Positions 1 to 8,583 of a DNA stretch of 42,206 nucleotides are shown in pieces; positions within the stretch are counted from its first letter, which is position 1, and every line of letters begins with the position of its first letter. Position numbers and translations under genes: made by a program. The stretch comes from Hespellia sp. (GTDB taxonomy: Bacteria; Bacillota; Clostridia; Lachnospirales; Lachnospiraceae): assembly GCA_022790755.1 (NCBI GenBank), contig JAAVXR010000058.1, positions 1 to 42,206 on the forward strand, given 5' to 3'. Below the pieces are notes generated by a model. That model was not told the origin of the DNA. It saw only the letters and a program-made list of their open reading frames with translations, and ran no database searches.

Positions 1-272
1 GGATGCCGCCGAAAGCCCGATCTGCGCCATGGACGGCGCATTGAGGGCGGTTGCGTCCCCTTCTCAACACTCTTCATCAGAACATTTAGAAGCACTTAGA
101 TTCAAAGCCCGGAGCATTGAAGAACACATGCGTTGCTTGGGCCACCAGAATGGCGCCGCAGCCGAGCGAACACAAGACGCATGCCTTCCTCCTCCCCCCC
201 ACACAAACACAAAAAGGGCGCCGCCCAAAACGACACCCTCTATCAATTCAGCATTGTATATCTCAATACAAA
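1..272. other. Non-coding left edge, no gene recognised
   Basis: No convincing coding sequence was found on either strand. The short open frames here have composition and start codons typical of chance frames. A small perfect hairpin sequence (arms TGCGCC and GGCGCA, six-base loop) is visible near 25-42, and a GC-rich stem at 216-226 is listed separately as a possible HU terminator. Confidence 0.5.
211..226 (-). terminator. Possible terminator of the HU gene
   Basis: Read on the minus strand, a short GC-rich inverted repeat (GGGC, GGC, GCCC) is followed directly by five T residues and a T-rich stretch, about 45 bases after the HU stop codon. The stem is only four to five base pairs, so this is a modest candidate. 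Confidence 0.4.
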
Positions 273-551
273 TTAAGCTTCGTTTACAGCATCCTTTAAT
301 GCCTTGCCGGCCTTAAACTTCGGTGCTTTGCATGCAGCAATCTTCATCGTTGCGCCAGTCTGTGGATTTCTGCCCTCTCTGGCTGCTCTCTTGCTAACCT
401 CAAATGTACCAAATCCCACCAACTGAACTTTCTGATCATTCTTCAACTGAGCTGTTATGACATCCACAAGAGCTTTCAATGCTTTCTCGGAATCTTTCTT
501 AGACAAGTCTGCCTTTTCTGCAATCGCTGCCACTAGTTCTGTTTTGTTCAT
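273..551 (-). CDS. hup: HU family DNA-binding protein
   Basis: This 92-residue protein is a standard-length bacterial HU: a small basic dimeric protein that bends DNA and organises the nucleoid. The opening [20 protein letters not shown] is the HU helix-turn-helix dimerisation region. [22 protein letters not shown] (about residues 43-64) is the conserved strand leading into the DNA-embracing arm, with the usual RNPQTG turn, followed by the [12 protein letters not shown]-terminal helix. The start ATG at 551 is preceded by AAGAGGAGG at good spacing. The gene stands alone, with its own consensus promoter at 674-702 and a leader of about 115 bases. HU or IHF-type proteins often assist site-specific recombination, but nothing here links this gene specifically to the recombinase at 32651. 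Confidence 0.97.
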   Translation of the reverse strand: MNKTELVAAIAEKADLSKKDSEKALKALVDVITAQLKNDQKVQLVGFGTFEVSKRAAREGRNPQTGATMKIAACKAPKFKAGKALKDAVNEA

Positions 552-673
552 GGAATGTTATCCTCCTCTTAATTATATTAGAACTCCCATGCTGTTGTGT
601 ACAGTCATGAATTCTACGATGATGATAAGCTTGTCTCATATGACTGCCGATATGATACCCGCTCCTGAATATT

Positions 674-702
674 GTTATACCTGTTTTCCCCACATTTGTC
701 AA
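674..702 (-). promoter_or_regulatory. Sigma-A promoter of the HU gene
   Basis: On the minus strand a perfect -35 box TTGACA (697-702) and a -10 box TATAAC (674-679) are separated by exactly 17 bases. The predicted start is near 667, giving a leader of about 115 bases before the HU start codon. No other gene lies between the promoter and hup. Confidence 0.85.
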
Positions 703-774
703 GGATTTTCGGGATATCCCAACTTTTGTAATACTGGCAGTCATCTCTGTTATTTTTCAGCAATTGCCTTCATT

Positions 775-2508
775 TCATAACATTTTATCAATCATTGCAA
801 GCACTTCTTTCCCCATTGCTTCTGACTTCGCGTCCGCATCTTCCAGAGAAGTCCCTTTTACGCCGTAATAGAATTTCACCTTCGGCTCTGTACCAGACGG
901 ACGTACACATAACCATGTCCCATCCGGCATATCATAGTACAATACATTGGAGTTCGGAAGTCCAGTTGCCGTCACTTCGCCGGTTGCCATATCTTTGATT
1001 GTATCCATTTTATAATCTCTCGCTTTTAATACCTGATATCCAGCGATTTCTGTCGGAGGATTCTTCCGCAATGTCTCCAGAATCTCCTGAATCTTGGCAA
1101 TCCCTTCGATTCCTTTCAATGTAATAGACTGCACGGCATCCTTGTAATAACCATACCGCTCATACATATCAATCATAGCATCCCAAAGCGTCTTCCCTAA
1201 TGTCTTATAATAAGCTGCTGCTTCGCAGAGAGCCATGGTAGCCACAATCGCATCTTTATCTCTCGCATACGTACCAATCAGACAACCATAACTTTCCTCG
1301 AAACCAAAGAGATAAGTACCTTTTTTCTTCTGCTCAAACCCAAGTATCTGCTGCCCAATATACTTAAACCCAGTCAGCACCTCAATGAGGCCCACGCCAT
1401 AATAGTCGGCAATCGCACGCGCCATATTGGATGTTACAATCGTTTTGATCAGATAGCCGTCTTCTGGCAGTCCTTTCAACGCTTTCCTCTGTCCAAGTTC
1501 ATAGTCTGCAAGAAGACATCCTGACATATTACCTGTCAGCACTTTATATTCGCCGGACTTTGTATCTTTGACATAAACACCCAGTCGATCGGCATCCGGG
1601 TCCGTTGCAAGTACAATGTCAGCGTCCACTTCTCTGGCAAGCTTCAAGCCAAGTTCAAACGCTTCCTCTGCCTCCGGATTCGGATAGGAGACTGTCGGGA
1701 ACTCTCCATCCGGCAGTTCCTGTTCCTTCACCACATAAACATTCTCAAAACCAAGTTCTCTCAAGATCCGTCTTGCCGGGATATTTCCAGTTCCATGCAG
1801 AGGGCTGTACACAATCTTTAATTCTTTCCCCATAGCGTCAATTGCATCCTGATGCAGCACCTGCTGTTTGAGCTCTGCGATATACGCATCGTCTATTTCT
1901 ATCCCGATTATCACATAGAGGCCCGCTGCCTTCGCCTCCTCCAAAGACATCGTCTTCATTGTCGTGAAATCTTCCACCGCTTTTACTTCTTCCATGATAT
2001 TTTTATCATGTGGCGGGGTAATCTGTGCTCCATCCTCCCAGTAAACCTTGTAACCATTGTATTCAGGCGGGTTATGGCTAGCTGTTATATTAATGCCCGC
2101 AATACATCCCAGTCGGCGAACCGCATAAGACAATTCAGGGGTCGGACGCAAGGATTCAAACACATTGGCCTTGATTCCATTTGCCGCCAGACAAAGTGCC
2201 GCTTCATCCGCAAATTCCGGAGACATTCTTCTGGAATCATAAGCAATCGCCACGCCGCGATCTGCTGCACCTTGCTTCAAAATATAGTTTGCCAATCCCT
2301 GAGTCGCTTTTCTCACCGTATAAATATTCATCCGGTTCGTACCCGCACCGATGACCCCTCTAAGCCCGGCTGTTCCAAACTCCAGGTCCGCATAAAACCG
2401 CTCCTTGATCTCATTTTCATCCTCTTTGATTCCTTCTAATTCTGCTTTTGTATCCGCATCGAAGTACGGGTTTGACAACCATTCCTCATATTTCTTTTTG
2501 TAGTCCAT
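775..2508 (-). CDS. pgcA: Alpha-phosphoglucomutase / phosphomannomutase
   Basis: This 577-residue enzyme belongs to the alpha-D-phosphohexomutase superfamily and interconverts glucose-6-phosphate and glucose-1-phosphate, the entry point to UDP-glucose and so to the polysaccharides made by the rest of the window. All four superfamily signatures are visible: the phosphoserine loop TASHNPPEYNGYK, the metal-binding loop ATDPDADRLGV, the sugar-binding FGFEESYG, and the C-terminal phosphate-binding RPSGTEPKVKFYY. Length and motifs fit the Gram-positive PgcA branch rather than the shorter PMM/PGM or GlmM. The ATG at 2508 was chosen because GGAGG sits just upstream. A longer in-frame reading adds 15 residues with no ribosome binding site and low similarity to the family start. 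A promoter candidate lies at 2556-2584. Confidence 0.95.
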   Translation of the reverse strand: MDYKKKYEEWLSNPYFDADTKAELEGIKEDENEIKERFYADLEFGTAGLRGVIGAGTNRMNIYTVRKATQGLANYILKQGAADRGVAIAYDSRRMSPEFADEAALCLAANGIKANVFESLRPTPELSYAVRRLGCIAGINITASHNPPEYNGYKVYWEDGAQITPPHDKNIMEEVKAVEDFTTMKTMSLEEAKAAGLYVIIGIEIDDAYIAELKQQVLHQDAIDAMGKELKIVYSPLHGTGNIPARRILRELGFENVYVVKEQELPDGEFPTVSYPNPEAEEAFELGLKLAREVDADIVLATDPDADRLGVYVKDTKSGEYKVLTGNMSGCLLADYELGQRKALKGLPEDGYLIKTIVTSNMARAIADYYGVGLIEVLTGFKYIGQQILGFEQKKKGTYLFGFEESYGCLIGTYARDKDAIVATMALCEAAAYYKTLGKTLWDAMIDMYERYGYYKDAVQSITLKGIEGIAKIQEILETLRKNPPTEIAGYQVLKARDYKMDTIKDMATGEVTATGLPNSNVLYYDMPDGTWLCVRPSGTEPKVKFYYGVKGTSLEDADAKSEAMGKEVLAMIDKML

Positions 2509-2555
2509 ATTGGTACCTCCTGTATTCCTACCTGTTTTCTTCGGCCTCTGCACTG

Positions 2556-2584
2556 ATTATACATCATTTCTCTATAAATGAAAA
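2556..2584 (-). promoter_or_regulatory. Probable sigma-A promoter of pgcA
   Basis: On the minus strand a perfect -10 box TATAAT (2556-2561) lies 17 bases downstream of a weaker -35 box TTTTCA (2579-2584). It overlaps the last codons of the CotS-like gene and sits about 50 bases before the pgcA start codon. The -35 match is only four of six. Confidence 0.6.
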
Positions 2585-3561
2585 GAAAATATGTGGTCGA
2601 TGAAATGCATTTTTTCTTCCGTCTGCTCAATACAAATGCGCAATTTTTCCACACTTTTTTCTGAGATCCAAGCCTTATTTGAATGATAATAAGAATTCGC
2701 AGTTTTCCAGAATTTTTCCGGGTAGGAAAGCCGGATCGCCAGATATTCCTGCTCCGCGTTACTCAGTGATCGAACCTCGCAATAATTCTGAAGCAATTTT
2801 CGCCCAAGACTGTGTTTCCAACGATGTTTTTCCATGACTTTTCGGAAGAAGTAATAGAGATCCGCCATTTGAATATCTGTATGAAAGCTTTCAAAATTTG
2901 TGGTTGCCAACTGCCCAGGCAAGAACAACACATTATGATAATTATAATCTCCATGTACCAGCCACATCTCTTCCATACTCTTTTGATGAAGTTCTTCATA
3001 TCCAGATTCTTGCAACCGATTCTGTGCATTCTGCGCAATTTCAAACATCATCTCGAAATATTTCAGGTATAACAGCTCGAACTCCCCTTTATTCACCTTT
3101 GCCCGCATAAATTCCCGCACTTTTCGCAGTTCTTTATTGTGACGAACATACTCCTCCTGTAAATTTCGCCCGGTAAACGGTTTCATCTCTTTATTTTCCC
3201 ATTTCATCAACTGATGCAAATTTGCTAAATTACGGACTGCCGCGATGAGTTCTTGTTCCCGCTTTACATCACATTCCTTTCCGGAAAACCATTTTTTCAG
3301 AATATAACGCGTACCATCCCTGTACGTACTTAAATAACTGCCTTCCTTGGTCAAAACCGGTGTGTCCACATTTGAATACCCATTGCGTTCCAACTGCTCG
3401 CATAGTAAATATAATAATGGAGCTCTTTTTTCCGAGAAATGCACTTCTTTCAATAGCAAACTGCCCTGATTCGTATCGCAAAAAAACGCACCCCTTATTT
3501 TGCGGGTGCTTCTTACTTCAATATCATATTGGTCTAAAACTTCCAATTCATATTCTTTCAT
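2572..3561 (-). CDS. CotS-like spore coat protein kinase fold
   Basis: This protein of about 329 residues has the aminoglycoside-phosphotransferase/CotS kinase fold found in spore coat proteins of Bacilli and Clostridia. The catalytic-loop motif HGDYNYHNVLF is clear, with the Asp and Asn that act in active kinases. The segment that should carry the metal-binding Asp of the DFG-equivalent instead reads ATTNFESFHTDIQMADLYYF, with Asn in place of Asp. The N-terminal lobe carries LLLKEV, supplying a candidate ATP-binding Lys. The ATG at 3561 follows a GGGGG stretch at reasonable spacing. In-frame starts exist up to 3612, so the exact N-terminus is uncertain. It lies downstream of cca and may be cotranscribed with it. 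It suggests the organism can sporulate. Confidence 0.75.
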   Translation of the reverse strand: MKEYELEVLDQYDIEVRSTRKIRGAFFCDTNQGSLLLKEVHFSEKRAPLLYLLCEQLERNGYSNVDTPVLTKEGSYLSTYRDGTRYILKKWFSGKECDVKREQELIAAVRNLANLHQLMKWENKEMKPFTGRNLQEEYVRHNKELRKVREFMRAKVNKGEFELLYLKYFEMMFEIAQNAQNRLQESGYEELHQKSMEEMWLVHGDYNYHNVLFLPGQLATTNFESFHTDIQMADLYYFFRKVMEKHRWKHSLGRKLLQNYCEVRSLSNAEQEYLAIRLSYPEKFWKTANSYYHSNKAWISEKSVEKLRICIEQTEEKMHFIDHIFSFHL

Positions 3562-3626
3562 GGCCGCCCCCAGCATCACACGATTCATAGTTCTTTTTAA
3601 TGTATGATGCAATGGGGACTGGTATG

Positions 3627-4961
3627 CTAAATTTTCAGTTTTTGTTTTACATATTCACTGAGAAATTCTTTTGTATTACGTTCAGGAGCATCTATCACCA
3701 TCTCCAACAGCTCGTTGAGCATGTCTCCCAATTCTTTTCCCGGTTTCATGCCAAGCTTCATCAGATCCCTGCCCGTAACTGCCATTTGGCGAAGAGTCAC
3801 ACACTCTTCCTCCACTAGAATCTGCCGATATATTTCTCTCATTTCTAAAATATTTTCTATTTTTGCCCGTCTCTTATAACTACTTTGCGCGCGCACATCC
3901 GCCATACGAACCTCCAAATACAGTGGAAATAGCTCCACACCAATCCGGTTCATGGCTCGTCTGACATTCCTCGGCGTCGCCGCAACACGGTAGTCATGAT
4001 AGCAAACCAGGCGAGTGACTTTTCGTACCGTTTCATTATCAAATTTCAGTCTTCGGAGTACTTTGCGCGCAATTTCCTCGCTGACCAGAGCATGTCCTTT
4101 GAAATGATCCACTCCCATGGAATCCGTCGTCTTCATGGATGGTTTCCCCATGTCATGGAATAACATCGTCAACCTCAGTATTTTATTCGCCCGCACATGT
4201 TGCATGGCATGCAGTGTATGCTCATCTACATCATAAATATGGTGCTTTGTATGCTGTTTCACACCGACCATCTCATCCCACTCAGGCAGAATCACTTTCG
4301 TAATTCCCAGTTCATATGCGTCGCTTAAAAGTCGCGGATGATCGGAAACCAACAATTTCACCAACTCTGTCCGAATCCTTTCCGCACTGATCTTTTTCAG
4401 AGTGGGAACCAGTGCAGGAATCGCCGCCGCAGTATGCTCCTCAATTGGAAATTCGAGCTGTGCAGAAAAACGCACTGCACGTAAAATCCGCAGAGCATCC
4501 TCAGAAAACCGTTCTTTCGGATCTCCTACGCAACGGATCAAGTGACTGTTCAAATCCTTCATTCCCCCGAATGGATCAATCAGCCGGTCCTCATCATTGT
4601 AAGCCATTGCATTGATCGTAAAATCCCGACGCTTAAGGTCTTCGATTAGATTTCTTGTAAATGTCACCGACTTCGGATGGCGACTGTCTTCGTAATCTCC
4701 ATCAATCCGATATGTCGTAACCTCAAAACCTGATTTTCCAACCAGAACTGTCACTGTTCCATGCTCAATCCCTGTATCTACCGTTCTGGGAAACAATGAT
4801 TTCACCTGCTCCGGTGTCGCGGACGTCGTAATATCCCAGTCTTCCGGCTTTCGACTTAGTACAGAATCTCGCACACACCCACCGACAATATACGCTTCAT
4901 ATCCGTGTAAAAGCAGATTTTCCAAAATCATATTTACCTTTTTAGGTAATGGTATCTTCAT
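3627..4961 (-). CDS. cca: CCA tRNA nucleotidyltransferase, class II with HD domain
   Basis: This 444-residue enzyme adds or repairs the 3'-terminal CCA of tRNAs in the cytoplasm. The N-terminal polymerase-beta head shows GGCVRD (27-32) and the metal-binding DWD (41-43). The conserved KRRDFTINAMAYN motif follows, then the RNA-binding helices (ERFSEDALRILRAVRFSAQL). A C-terminal HD phosphohydrolase domain is present, with LFHDMGKPS as the HD doublet and a later CYHDYR. This head-plus-HD arrangement is the usual clostridial CCA enzyme and could also be annotated as a poly(A) polymerase family member. The cotS-like gene follows closely on the same strand. Confidence 0.93.
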   Translation of the reverse strand: MKIPLPKKVNMILENLLLHGYEAYIVGGCVRDSVLSRKPEDWDITTSATPEQVKSLFPRTVDTGIEHGTVTVLVGKSGFEVTTYRIDGDYEDSRHPKSVTFTRNLIEDLKRRDFTINAMAYNDEDRLIDPFGGMKDLNSHLIRCVGDPKERFSEDALRILRAVRFSAQLEFPIEEHTAAAIPALVPTLKKISAERIRTELVKLLVSDHPRLLSDAYELGITKVILPEWDEMVGVKQHTKHHIYDVDEHTLHAMQHVRANKILRLTMLFHDMGKPSMKTTDSMGVDHFKGHALVSEEIARKVLRRLKFDNETVRKVTRLVCYHDYRVAATPRNVRRAMNRIGVELFPLYLEVRMADVRAQSSYKRRAKIENILEMREIYRQILVEEECVTLRQMAVTGRDLMKLGMKPGKELGDMLNELLEMVIDAPERNTKEFLSEYVKQKLKI

Positions 4962-5072
4962 ACTATCTTCAGATCCTCCATTTCTCTATTTCACGCCCGA
5001 AGGGCCACCCATTCGTATAGGCAACCAAATATTGAGGACACCATTCTCATTTATCCCGTCACAAACGGAACA

Positions 5073-6347
5073 TCATTCAGCGCCCTTCGTTCTGGCCTTT
5101 TCCGCATTTCTTTTCCTAAGCGCCAAGACTAATGCGAAGCTTAGCACGACTGCAACAACACAGCAAATTACAAAAAACATAAACATTTTATGGTATCCTG
5201 CCACTTCCCCAAGCGAATCCAGCCAGGAACCAATCATCGTCGGAACAAAAAGGTCCGGCAGATATATGACCATAGACGTCAAACCGATTGCCGTCGCCGC
5301 ATACTGTATCGGAATATCAATCTCATTCAGCACCGACCACATTACTCCATACATCATCATAGCAAACGCAGAGGCAATCAGTGAGAGCGCTACGCCATAT
5401 GTAAGACTTCCCGTATCTGCAACCGTAGTCGCCAGGAAAAATACTACAGCTAGGATCACAAAACCGGCTGCATACAGCTTTAACGTAGATTTCAACATCT
5501 TATCTGCAATATAACCACCGAGTGGAGATAAGAAATAGAATACATATCCTCTGATAATTCCTAGAAATGCGGAATCTGCTACTTCCATTCCAAGCTGTGA
5601 CGAAAGATATGGGGTAAAATAAGACACATTCGAGTATATCGTATACATTACAAACATAATGATGGACGCCCACCAGAGATAAGGATTCCTGACAGCTTTG
5701 CCGACATCTGACAATTTAAACTTGTCCTCTTCCGCAATCTCCCCCATCGCCGTATTCTCTTCTTTAAATGTAATCTGTACGAGAACTCCGGCTATGATCA
5801 CTGCGATTGCCATACCCATAATCGTCTTAAACATCGCATCATGGGCATTTTCTGTAGATGCATAGAGCGCCCAGAAGATCAGTCCACATACCAGACTGAT
5901 AATCGAACCAAGTGCATAGTACCAACCGTAAGTGGACCCAGAATCCTCTTTTCCACCAATCAAACGAAGCCCTTTATTCAATGCCGTCCAGAAAACAAAA
6001 GACGTCGTTACTGCAAACAGAAAGAACACGATAACAGCCGTTACGTAATTCATGGAAAATGCCATTACAAATCCCAAAATTCCTGTGCCATAGAGTGACA
6101 AAACCAGCATCTTTTTTGTTGGGAACTTATCTGCCACGATACCACCGGGGATGTAAAGAATCAAACATCCGATTGCATACGCCGAGAGCAGCCATCCAGC
6201 CTGCGCGTTCGTCATATGAAATGCCTCAACCAACTTATCATAATAGACGTATTTAATATAAGGCAACTCGTAAATGACCGAACCGGCGATCGAGAAAGAG
6301 ATTACCGCCATAAGCGTGTGAATCCCCAGTTTCTTTTTCTTTTCCAT
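5073..6347 (-). CDS. MFS transporter, 12 membrane segments
   Basis: This 424-residue major facilitator superfamily permease shows about 12 hydrophobic segments. The cytoplasmic loop after the second segment reads PGGIVADKFPTKK, a recognisable variant of the MFS GxxxDRxGR motif; a second copy, GGYIADKM, appears in the other half. The substrate cannot be read from the sequence. The ATG at 6347 was chosen because AAAGGAA precedes it; an upstream in-frame GTG has no good ribosome binding site. The gene is transcribed divergently from the peptidase operon at 6517 and is clearly related to the second MFS carrier at 8584 (shared MTNAQAGWLLSAYA / TYGQAGALLSFFG region). That makes a peptide or amino-acid conjugate a plausible but unproven substrate. 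Confidence 0.85.
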   Translation of the reverse strand: MEKKKKLGIHTLMAVISFSIAGSVIYELPYIKYVYYDKLVEAFHMTNAQAGWLLSAYAIGCLILYIPGGIVADKFPTKKMLVLSLYGTGILGFVMAFSMNYVTAVIVFFLFAVTTSFVFWTALNKGLRLIGGKEDSGSTYGWYYALGSIISLVCGLIFWALYASTENAHDAMFKTIMGMAIAVIIAGVLVQITFKEENTAMGEIAEEDKFKLSDVGKAVRNPYLWWASIIMFVMYTIYSNVSYFTPYLSSQLGMEVADSAFLGIIRGYVFYFLSPLGGYIADKMLKSTLKLYAAGFVILAVVFFLATTVADTGSLTYGVALSLIASAFAMMMYGVMWSVLNEIDIPIQYAATAIGLTSMVIYLPDLFVPTMIGSWLDSLGEVAGYHKMFMFFVICCVVAVVLSFALVLALRKRNAEKARTKGAE

Positions 6348-6392
6348 TATAATTTTCCTTTCTTTTGAGTTCACTATTGGCAGAAACTATGC

Positions 6393-6419
6393 ATAAAAAT
6401 GGGGGAATTCCATTTTTAT
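6393..6419. promoter_or_regulatory. Palindromic operator candidate between divergent genes
   Basis: A perfect inverted repeat with 10-bp arms (ATAAAAATGG and CCATTTTTAT) and a 7-base centre lies between the divergent MFS gene and peptidase operon. It is just downstream of the predicted minus-strand start site. A regulator dimer bound here could affect the MFS gene directly. No regulator gene is adjacent. It could also act as an RNA hairpin in the MFS leader. Confidence 0.55.
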
Positions 6420-6427
6420 TGCACTTA

Positions 6428-6456
6428 ATTGTATCACGACACTTTGCAGATTGCAA
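6428..6456 (-). promoter_or_regulatory. Sigma-A promoter of the MFS gene at 5073-6347
   Basis: On the minus strand TTGCAA (6451-6456) and TACAAT (6428-6433) are separated by 17 bases. The predicted start falls near 6421, immediately before the palindrome at 6393-6419. It overlaps the opposing promoter of the peptidase operon, so the two probably compete for polymerase. Confidence 0.7.
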
Positions 6457-6471
6457 CTTTTGGTATAGAAT
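6444..6471 (+). promoter_or_regulatory. Probable sigma-A promoter of the peptidase operon
   Basis: TTGCAG (6444-6449) and TAGAAT (6466-6471) are separated by 16 bases, about 45 bases before the start codon at 6517. It overlaps the opposing MFS promoter. Confidence 0.55.
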
Positions 6472-6516
6472 AAGAAGATATAGATACCATTTTAAATTCG
6501 GAGGATAACATTCAAA

Positions 6517-8526
6517 ATGAAAAAGAAAATCGGTGCAGACTTTTTTCGGGAATATGTAAACATTACAGACATGAAGCCAAATGGGAAGGGTCTGTTCACC
6601 TATGTGAAATATACTACCGTGATGGAGGAAGATAAGTACTTGTCCGATCTCTACCTCTACGATATGGAGTCCAAAACAACCATTGAGCAACTTACATCTG
6701 ACGGTTATGTAAATGCAAATGAATGGCTGGACGAAGAGAACCTGATTATCCTAGGTGCCCGGGAGGAAGACGATAAGGCAGAGGAGGAGAAAGGAATCCC
6801 CCTCATTGTTTTCAATAAATTCAACATACGAACCAAACAATATACAAAGCTTTTCAAACTGTATCACAGCGTATATAAATTCTGTATCATTGACGAGAAC
6901 AGATACCTTATGCTCGCCAGCGAAAGTCCGACAAGAGACCAATGGCTGGAAGAGGCAAACGGAGATTGGGAGCAATATCTCAAGATCCAAGAGCGCGAGA
7001 GTAAATATGTTATCGCAGATGAAGTACCATTTTGGTCCGGTTCCGGCGATCTGTGCAACAAGGAAAGGTATCGGGCATATTTGTATGATCACGGGGAACT
7101 GACCCTTCTGCATGACGACTCTTTCTCCACATGGGATATCGCTTCTTACAAAGACGAATACGGTATTTTCTATGGACTGGAACCCGGCGGCTTCCAGAAA
7201 AGCCAGGGCAAACTTTTCAAAATAGACTATCAAACCAAAGAGGTCACCGCAATTGACGATTCCCTGCAATATATTTACACGAAAATCCAACCCGTTGATT
7301 CGAACCATATCCTGGTTTGCAGAAACGACTGCACGCTTCACGGAGAATACCAAGATGAATACATTGACGTCATTGATCTGAAAACAGGTAACTTTACCAG
7401 AAATAACAAACGCTCTGACTGGCATCTCTATGACATGGTGATGACTGATATCTCTTATCTTTCCGGGTGGCTCAACAAAATTGTCACAACAGAAGATGGT
7501 TTCTTTTTTATTTCTACCGTTCGCGACAGTTCTAATCTCTACTTTGTCAAATATGGCGATGATGAAAGTTTGCGGCCTATCACCTGCCAGACAGGAAAGA
7601 TTTTGGACTATTTTGTGGATGGAGATACCATCTGGATGTCGGCTATGCGCGGCATCTCCGGCGGTGAATATTACACATTGAATCTAAAAACCGGCGAGGA
7701 GACTCAGATTACAAATGCGAATCAACATCTGGAAAACGAATACGAATTTCCAGAAATTGAGGACCTGACTTTCACCAATTCCGATGGAATCGAGATTCAA
7801 GGCTGGGCGATGCGTCCTTGTAACTTTGATCCCCAGAAAAAATATCCAGCGATTTTATTTATCCATGGCGGCCCAGAATGCGCCTATGGACCGGTCGGTA
7901 TGCACGAACAATTTGCCATGTGTGCAGAAGGTATGGGCGTCATCTTCTGCAATCCCCGCGGTTCTGAAGGTCGAGGAGCCGATTTCATGGACATTCGAAC
8001 GAAATGGGGCACCGTAGACTACGCTGATTTGATGGAATTTACAGAACATGCCGTCGCAACCTGCAACTGGATTGACGAAGATCGTCTCGGCGTCACCGGT
8101 GGTTCCTATGGCGGAATTATGACCAACTGGATTGTCGGCCATACGAACCGATTCAAAGCGGCAATCTCCGATCGCGGTGTATCTGAACTGTTCGGCGATT
8201 TCTTCCTCGGTGATATTGGGATGGCCTGCAATATGGATACTTACGGCTGTACACCATGGGAGAATCCATCCTATATCTGGGAGCAATCCGCCCTCAAATA
8301 TGCTTCGGATATCAAAACTCCAATCCTGTTTATCCATGGAGTCGACGACTGCCGTTGCCCATTCGTCCATTCACTGATTCTCCATTCCGCAATTACCTAC
8401 TGCGGCGGAACCTCCAAAGTGGTCGGCTTCAAAGGAGAAGCACATGAATTGTGCCGTAGTGGTTCTCCTGTCAACCGTGAAAGGAGAATTCAGGAAATGC
8501 TAAAATGGTTTCAGCAATATCTTTAA
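6517..8526 (+). CDS. S9 family prolyl oligopeptidase / acylaminoacyl peptidase
   Basis: This 669-residue protein has a beta-propeller N-terminal half, rich in repeated beta strands, and a C-terminal alpha/beta hydrolase domain from about residue 420. The nucleophile elbow is GGSYGG with Ser530. The acid is Asp611 in HGVDDCRCP and the base is His643 in GEAHELCRSG, giving a complete Ser-Asp-His triad. The oxyanion region FIHGGPE is also present. No signal peptide is seen, so it should cleave short peptides in the cytoplasm. GGAGG precedes the ATG. It heads a plus-strand operon with an MFS carrier and an AbgA-like amidohydrolase, which fits uptake followed by hydrolysis of peptides or amino-acid conjugates. 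The exact substrate is unknown. Confidence 0.92.
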   Translation: MKKKIGADFFREYVNITDMKPNGKGLFTYVKYTTVMEEDKYLSDLYLYDMESKTTIEQLTSDGYVNANEWLDEENLIILGAREEDDKAEEEKGIPLIVFNKFNIRTKQYTKLFKLYHSVYKFCIIDENRYLMLASESPTRDQWLEEANGDWEQYLKIQERESKYVIADEVPFWSGSGDLCNKERYRAYLYDHGELTLLHDDSFSTWDIASYKDEYGIFYGLEPGGFQKSQGKLFKIDYQTKEVTAIDDSLQYIYTKIQPVDSNHILVCRNDCTLHGEYQDEYIDVIDLKTGNFTRNNKRSDWHLYDMVMTDISYLSGWLNKIVTTEDGFFFISTVRDSSNLYFVKYGDDESLRPITCQTGKILDYFVDGDTIWMSAMRGISGGEYYTLNLKTGEETQITNANQHLENEYEFPEIEDLTFTNSDGIEIQGWAMRPCNFDPQKKYPAILFIHGGPECAYGPVGMHEQFAMCAEGMGVIFCNPRGSEGRGADFMDIRTKWGTVDYADLMEFTEHAVATCNWIDEDRLGVTGGSYGGIMTNWIVGHTNRFKAAISDRGVSELFGDFFLGDIGMACNMDTYGCTPWENPSYIWEQSALKYASDIKTPILFIHGVDDCRCPFVHSLILHSAITYCGGTSKVVGFKGEAHELCRSGSPVNRERRIQEMLKWFQQYL

Positions 8527-8583
8527 AAAGAAGATTCAGGAAAATTGCTCCAATCGCCCGAATCAGAAAGAGGGAAAATAGAA

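Noticed and set aside
64-246. Small Gly-rich open frame on the minus strand
   Set aside because: It starts at TTG without a clear ribosome binding site, has unusual composition, and covers the HU terminator candidate.
4990-5015. GCCC-GAA-GGGC hairpin after the first MFS gene as a terminator
   Set aside because: The stem is four pairs and there is no T-tract on either strand.
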